From Stenotrophomonas maltophilia D457 (GTDB taxonomy: Bacteria; Pseudomonadota; Gammaproteobacteria; Xanthomonadales; Xanthomonadaceae): 64,000 bases of DNA. Positions 60,425-64,000 of this stretch are shown here, piece after piece. The notes beneath the pieces are model-generated. The model made no database searches. It worked only from the letters and a program-made list of their open reading frames with translations, and had not been told where the DNA came from. A program made the translations under genes and the position numbers. How positions within the stretch are numbered: position 1 is the stretch's first letter; every line of letters starts with the position of its first letter. The DNA is taken from NCBI RefSeq assembly GCF_000284595.1, contig NC_017671.1:2265001-2329000 (forward strand), read 5' to 3'.

Positions 60425-62527
60425 TCAGTATTCCGGTGAATCGACGGCGGCCATGCTGGTCGCCTGGTAGGGGAGGTGGACGTCGATCAGGGTGCCCTCG
60501 CCATGCGCGGATTCGATCCGCACGTGGCCACCGACGCTCTGCGCGCGCTCGCGCATCACGATCAGGCCGAGGCCGCGCGGGCCGTCCGGATCGAAGCCTT
60601 CACCATCATCGCGGATCTGCAGGTGCAGGCCACGCTGGCTGACGTCGCGCAGCTGCAGCAGGACCTGGCTGGCGCGCGCATGGCGCAGCGCATTGGTCAG
60701 GCTTTCCTGTGCGATGCGGAAGCAGGCCTGTTCGATGCTGTTGTCGGGGCGGTGCGGCAGCGGCTCGATCTCGGCCAGCAGCTCCACCGGCGAAGAGCGG
60801 AACAGCACCCGCGCCTGCCAGCTCAGCGCCGCCTCCAGGCCCAGTGCATCCAGCTGCGGCGGGCGCAGCAGGGTGGAGATGTCGCGCAGCTTGGCCACGG
60901 TGGTGTCGGCCAGGCTGACGATCTGCGCCAGGTCCTCGCCACGACGCTTCGGATCGTCCTCATCCTGCGCCGCATGCGCCGACAGCTTGATCGCGGTAAT
61001 GGCCTGGCCGATGTCATCGTGCAGGTCGCGCGAGATCGCGCGACGCTCGTCCTCCTGCAGCGAGAACAGCCGCCCGGCCATCGCCTGCAGCTCGCGATTG
61101 CTGGTTTCCAGCGCCCTGCGGGTGCGTTCGGAATCGCTCAGGTCGCGTACGATCAGCAGCTTGCAGTCACGACCGCCGTAGCGCACTTCGCCCACCGCCA
61201 GGCCGGCATGGAAGCTGCGGCCGTCCGCACGCTGCATGGCCACCACGCTGCTGTGGCCCGGCCCCAGGTGTGGCTGGCCGGCGCGCAGCTGGCTGCGCAC
61301 CCGTGGCAGGTCGGCGGCAGCGACCAGTGCCGACAGCGGCTCGCCCAGCAGGGTGTGGCTGCCGTAGCCGAACAGGCCGGCGGCCCAGGCGTTGGCGTAC
61401 AGCACGTGCTCGTCGGAGAGGATCACCACGCCGTCGGGCAGTACCCGCACCAGCTCGCGGAACTGTTCCTCGCGCTCGCGCAGCAGGCGCCGCGACTGCT
61501 CGCGCTCGGTCACGTCCTGCAGCGTGCCCAGCACGCGGCTGCGGCCGGCTTCGTCGATACCGCTGGCCGCCCGCAGGTGCACCATCAATGCACGGCCGTC
61601 CATCGACAGCAGCGGCAGCAGCACGTCCACCTGTACCGGCTCGCCGGAGCACAGTTCGGCCAGCAGCTGTTCGGTCTGGGTGGCGGTGGCCGGGTCGGCC
61701 GGCACCAGCAGCTCATCGAAGCGGTGCCAGCGCCGGGCCTCGGGCGGGCGGCGGCCGAGCAGGCGATAGACCTGGTTGGAATAGCGGCCCAGCCCGGTGG
61801 ACGGGTCCAGTTCCCAGGCGCCGATGCGGGCCAGCTCATGGGCTTCCTCCACCCGGGCCAATGCCTGGTCGCGGCGCAGCTGGGCCAGATCCTCGGCGGT
61901 GCGGTCGATGGCGATCAGCAGGCGGGCGTTGTGGCCGTCGTAGCTGATGGCGTTGGAGCGCAGCTCCATCTGCCGCAGCGCGCCATCGCGCAGCTGCAGC
62001 TGAGCGCGCAGGATGCACAGCTCCTCGGGCGCCTCGCGGATCGCCTCCAGCTTGGTCTGCAGGGCCTGGTCCTGGCCCGGCGGCCACAAGGCGTCGATGG
62101 TCTGTTCCAGCAGCTCGTCGCGGTCCCAGCCGAAGGCGCTGCAGGCGGCTGGGTTGGCATCGAGGATCGCCAGCGTGTCCAGGTCGTAGACGAGGATCGG
62201 CCCGGGGTTGCCCTCGAACATCTGCCGCAGGCGCAGCTCGGAGGCCTGCTGGCGCGCATGGGTATGCAGCACGTGTTCGGCCAGCGGGCGCAGCAGCAGA
62301 TAGAGCAGGCCCGCGCTGGCCAGCGCGAAGAACGAGCCCTTCAGGCCCTGCCACAGGGCCGCCTGCTGCGGATCGGGCACCAGCGCCTGCACCACGCTGT
62401 CGGTGGAGATCATCCAGGCCAGCGCCATCACCAGGTAGCTCAGCACCACCCGGCGCCGGTCACGGCTCAGCGCCTGCGCCATCCGCGGGTCGGGAACTGG
62501 GGCGTTGCCGGTCGGTTCTGCGGGCAT
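60425..62527 (-). CDS. Membrane sensor kinase with three PAS domains (HisKA_3 type)
   Basis: A 700-residue kinase. Two membrane helices (about 28-48 and 63-82), three PAS domains (about 100-215, 220-345, 355-470), then a NarL-class dimerisation/phosphotransfer domain with DLHDDIGQAITAIKL (H503) and a HATPase domain (QESLTNALRHA, DDGEGFDP, GLGLIVMRERAQSVGG). Two sensing layers, membrane and cytoplasmic. It is upstream of and 4 bases from ravR, so they are surely co-transcribed. HisKA_3 kinases usually pair with NarL-type regulators; RavR is not one, so the pairing is either unusual or with the orphan at 35655. Confidence 0.9.
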   Translation of the reverse strand: MPAEPTGNAPVPDPRMAQALSRDRRRVVLSYLVMALAWMISTDSVVQALVPDPQQAALWQGLKGSFFALASAGLLYLLLRPLAEHVLHTHARQQASELRLRQMFEGNPGPILVYDLDTLAILDANPAACSAFGWDRDELLEQTIDALWPPGQDQALQTKLEAIREAPEELCILRAQLQLRDGALRQMELRSNAISYDGHNARLLIAIDRTAEDLAQLRRDQALARVEEAHELARIGAWELDPSTGLGRYSNQVYRLLGRRPPEARRWHRFDELLVPADPATATQTEQLLAELCSGEPVQVDVLLPLLSMDGRALMVHLRAASGIDEAGRSRVLGTLQDVTEREQSRRLLREREEQFRELVRVLPDGVVILSDEHVLYANAWAAGLFGYGSHTLLGEPLSALVAAADLPRVRSQLRAGQPHLGPGHSSVVAMQRADGRSFHAGLAVGEVRYGGRDCKLLIVRDLSDSERTRRALETSNRELQAMAGRLFSLQEDERRAISRDLHDDIGQAITAIKLSAHAAQDEDDPKRRGEDLAQIVSLADTTVAKLRDISTLLRPPQLDALGLEAALSWQARVLFRSSPVELLAEIEPLPHRPDNSIEQACFRIAQESLTNALRHARASQVLLQLRDVSQRGLHLQIRDDGEGFDPDGPRGLGLIVMRERAQSVGGHVRIESAHGEGTLIDVHLPYQATSMAAVDSPEY

Positions 62528-62584
62528 GGACGGGGCGGGTGACAGGGGCGCCGGTCATCTTACCCCGCAGCGTGCCGTGACCAC

Positions 62585-62611
62585 TCAATTATCCGCCGCA
62601 GGCGCCGTTAA
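62585..62611 (+). promoter_or_regulatory. Sigma-28 promoter candidate for the last PAS protein
   Basis: Plus-strand TCAATTAT, 11 bases, GCCGTTAA. The -10 box has seven of eight consensus bases; the -35 box is partial. It lies 47 bases upstream of the GTG. Confidence 0.45.
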
Positions 62612-62657
62612 CCACTGCGTGCCCCGCTGACGGGCGTGTCATCCGGAGCAAGATCGC

Positions 62658-64000
62658 GTGGACCAAGGGATCATCGCCAGCCTGCTGCAGCACCCGCTTG
62701 CGTCGGCGCTGGTCATCGTCGACCGTGCCGGGCGCCCGCTGGCGGCCAATCCGGCCGCGCGCGAGCATGGCCTGCCGGCCACCGTGGCGGCCTATGCGCC
62801 GATGCTGGAAGATCTGCGCCTGATGGCCGCCGATGGTGGCATCGTTGCCTGCACGCTGCCGGGCGGCCCGCGGGGGCACTACGACGGGCACCTGCGTGCG
62901 GTGCACGACGGTGCCGGCAACCTGCTGGCGTTCACCCTGAGCATTCCCGAGCCGGTGCCGGTCGATGCGGGCGGGCGCTGGGAGCTGGCACTGGACAGCG
63001 CCGGCCACAGCCTGTGGGACTGGGATATCCCCAGTGACCGGGTGGCGCGCACGCCGGCGCTGGGCGACGAGACCGCCACTGAATTGCTGTCTCGCGTGCA
63101 CGGCGAGGACATCGCCCAGGTGCGCGCCGCGCTCGACGAGCACCTGCGCGGGCACAGCGAGCAGTACAGCGCACAGTTCCGTTTCCGCCAGGCCGATGGC
63201 CAGTGGCGTTGGGTGCTCGATCGCGGCCGCGTGGTCGCTCGCACCGCCGATGGCCAGCCCCTGCGCATGGTCGGCACGCATACCGATATCGAGCAGCAGA
63301 AGCAGCTCGAATCGCTGCTGCAGGAACAGCAGCTGCACCTGAGCGAGGCCCAGCGCATCGCCAGCATGGGCAGCTGGTCGTTTGATCCCAACAGCGGGCA
63401 TTTCTGGTGGTCGCCGGAACTGCGTTCGCTTCTGGCACTGGAGCAGGGCGCCGTTCCGGGCCAGCGGCGCTGGCTGAAGCAGCTGCATCCACGCTCCCGC
63501 GGCGCGCTGCGCGCGGCATGGCGGCGGTTGTGGCGCGATGGCCGCGCTGCCAACCTCGAGCTGGAGCTGACCCGCGGCCATGAGCCTTCGCAGCACCTGC
63601 GGCTATGGATGCAGCCGCTGCTGGACATGGACGGGCAACCCAAGCGCCTGCTCGGCCAGGTACAGAACATCACCGAACAGCACCAGACCGATGCGTTGAT
63701 CCGCTGGCGCACCGAACTGCTGAACCGGGTCTCCGCGCTGGGCCGCATCGGCGGCTGCGAGATCGAAGTGCAGACCCGCAGCATGCAATGGACCGAGGAG
63801 TGCTACCGCATCCATGGCCTGCGCAAGGAACCGATCACCCTCGACCAGGCGCTGGCGCTGTACACGGAGGACTCGCGCAACGCGTTCGAGGCGGCGCTCG
63901 CCCGTATCGCCAACGGCGGCCTGCCCGAGCAGCTGGACCTGTGCTTCTACCGCCAGTCCGGCCTGCGCGTCTGGGTGCAGGTGCTGATCGAACTGGACCG
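62658..64000 (+). CDS. Multi-PAS signalling protein, N-terminal part (cut by window edge)
   Basis: About 447 residues are inside the window; no stop is reached. It starts with GTG (62658-62660) behind GGAG. PAS-like units: 10-95 (LVIVDRAGRPLAANPAARE), about 105-210 (GHSLWDWDIPSDRV; FRFRQADGQWRWVLDRGRVV; MVGTHTDIEQQK), about 225-335 (RIASMGSWSFDPNSGHFWWSPELR; GQVQNITEQHQ), and 345 onward (LGRIGGCEIEVQTRSMQWTEECYRIHG). No membrane helix is visible. Divergent from the ravR operon. By position it may be a RavA- or RavS-like kinase, but the output domain is outside the window. Confidence 0.85.
   Translation, partial: MDQGIIASLLQHPLASALVIVDRAGRPLAANPAAREHGLPATVAAYAPMLEDLRLMAADGGIVACTLPGGPRGHYDGHLRAVHDGAGNLLAFTLSIPEPVPVDAGGRWELALDSAGHSLWDWDIPSDRVARTPALGDETATELLSRVHGEDIAQVRAALDEHLRGHSEQYSAQFRFRQADGQWRWVLDRGRVVARTADGQPLRMVGTHTDIEQQKQLESLLQEQQLHLSEAQRIASMGSWSFDPNSGHFWWSPELRSLLALEQGAVPGQRRWLKQLHPRSRGALRAAWRRLWRDGRAANLELELTRGHEPSQHLRLWMQPLLDMDGQPKRLLGQVQNITEQHQTDALIRWRTELLNRVSALGRIGGCEIEVQTRSMQWTEECYRIHGLRKEPITLDQALALYTEDSRNAFEAALARIANGGLPEQLDLCFYRQSGLRVWVQVLIELD

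Overview
The window is one large flagellar and chemotaxis locus from a high-GC gammaproteobacterium of the Xanthomonadaceae, most likely Stenotrophomonas. Three things point there: the gene order fleQ-vemR-rpoN2; a GGDEF-EAL-receiver protein with RavR architecture beside PAS kinases; and many GTAG-headed palindromes (for example GTAGAGCCGAGC and GTAGTGCCGGCC) of the type described in S. maltophilia. Nearly all genes to about 55.5 kb lie on the minus strand. A mostly plus-strand block follows.

Layout. 0-10.6 kb: chemotaxis and motor genes. These are an MCP cut by the window edge, a second cheA with its own cheY and a STAS protein, parP-parC (array positioning), motD-motC, and the main cheA-cheZ-cheY. 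10.7-17.3 kb: fliA, fleN (flhG), flhF, flhA and flhB. 17.5-19.6 kb: an MHYT-GGDEF-EAL c-di-GMP protein bracketed by palindromic repeats. 19.9-31 kb: fliR-Q-P-O-N-M-L, fliK-J-I-H-G-F and fliE (export gate, C-ring, ATPase, MS ring). 31.4-36.3 kb: a small secreted protein, then fleQ, vemR and rpoN2 and an orphan NarL-type regulator. 36.4-43.4 kb: atypical PilZ, fliT, fliS, fliD and three flagellins. 43.8-54.4 kb: flgL-K-J-I-H-G and flgF-E-D-C-B. 54.5-57.1 kb: cheV, then on the plus strand flgA-flgM-flgN. 57.2-64 kb: three sensor kinases or PAS proteins around a RavR-like regulator.

Regulation can be read from the DNA. Sigma-54 boxes (TGGCAC-N5-TTGCA or close) stand before fliE, fliL, flhB, flgG, flgB, flgA and probably fliD. 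Sigma-28 boxes (TAAAG or TCAAG, then GCCGATAA-like) stand before the MCP, the STAS-cheY-cheA operon, motC, fliS, fliD, one flagellin, cheV, flgM and the last PAS protein. Together they outline the RpoN2/FleQ to FliA/FlgM cascade. Most cistrons overlap by ATGA or GTGA, implying translational coupling.

The best candidate for something undescribed is in the 441-bp fliD-fliC gap: a perfect sigma-54 box on the plus strand, with no gene in that orientation. The predicted transcript ends near a 14-bp perfect hairpin and carries several GGA motifs, one as a CCGC-AGGA-GCGG hairpin, so it could be a flagellar-regulated, RsmA-binding small RNA. Other points of interest are the four-fold EPTWDDLP repeat in ParP, a possibly leaderless motC mRNA, flagellin gene conversion, and altered catalytic loops in the RavR-like protein.
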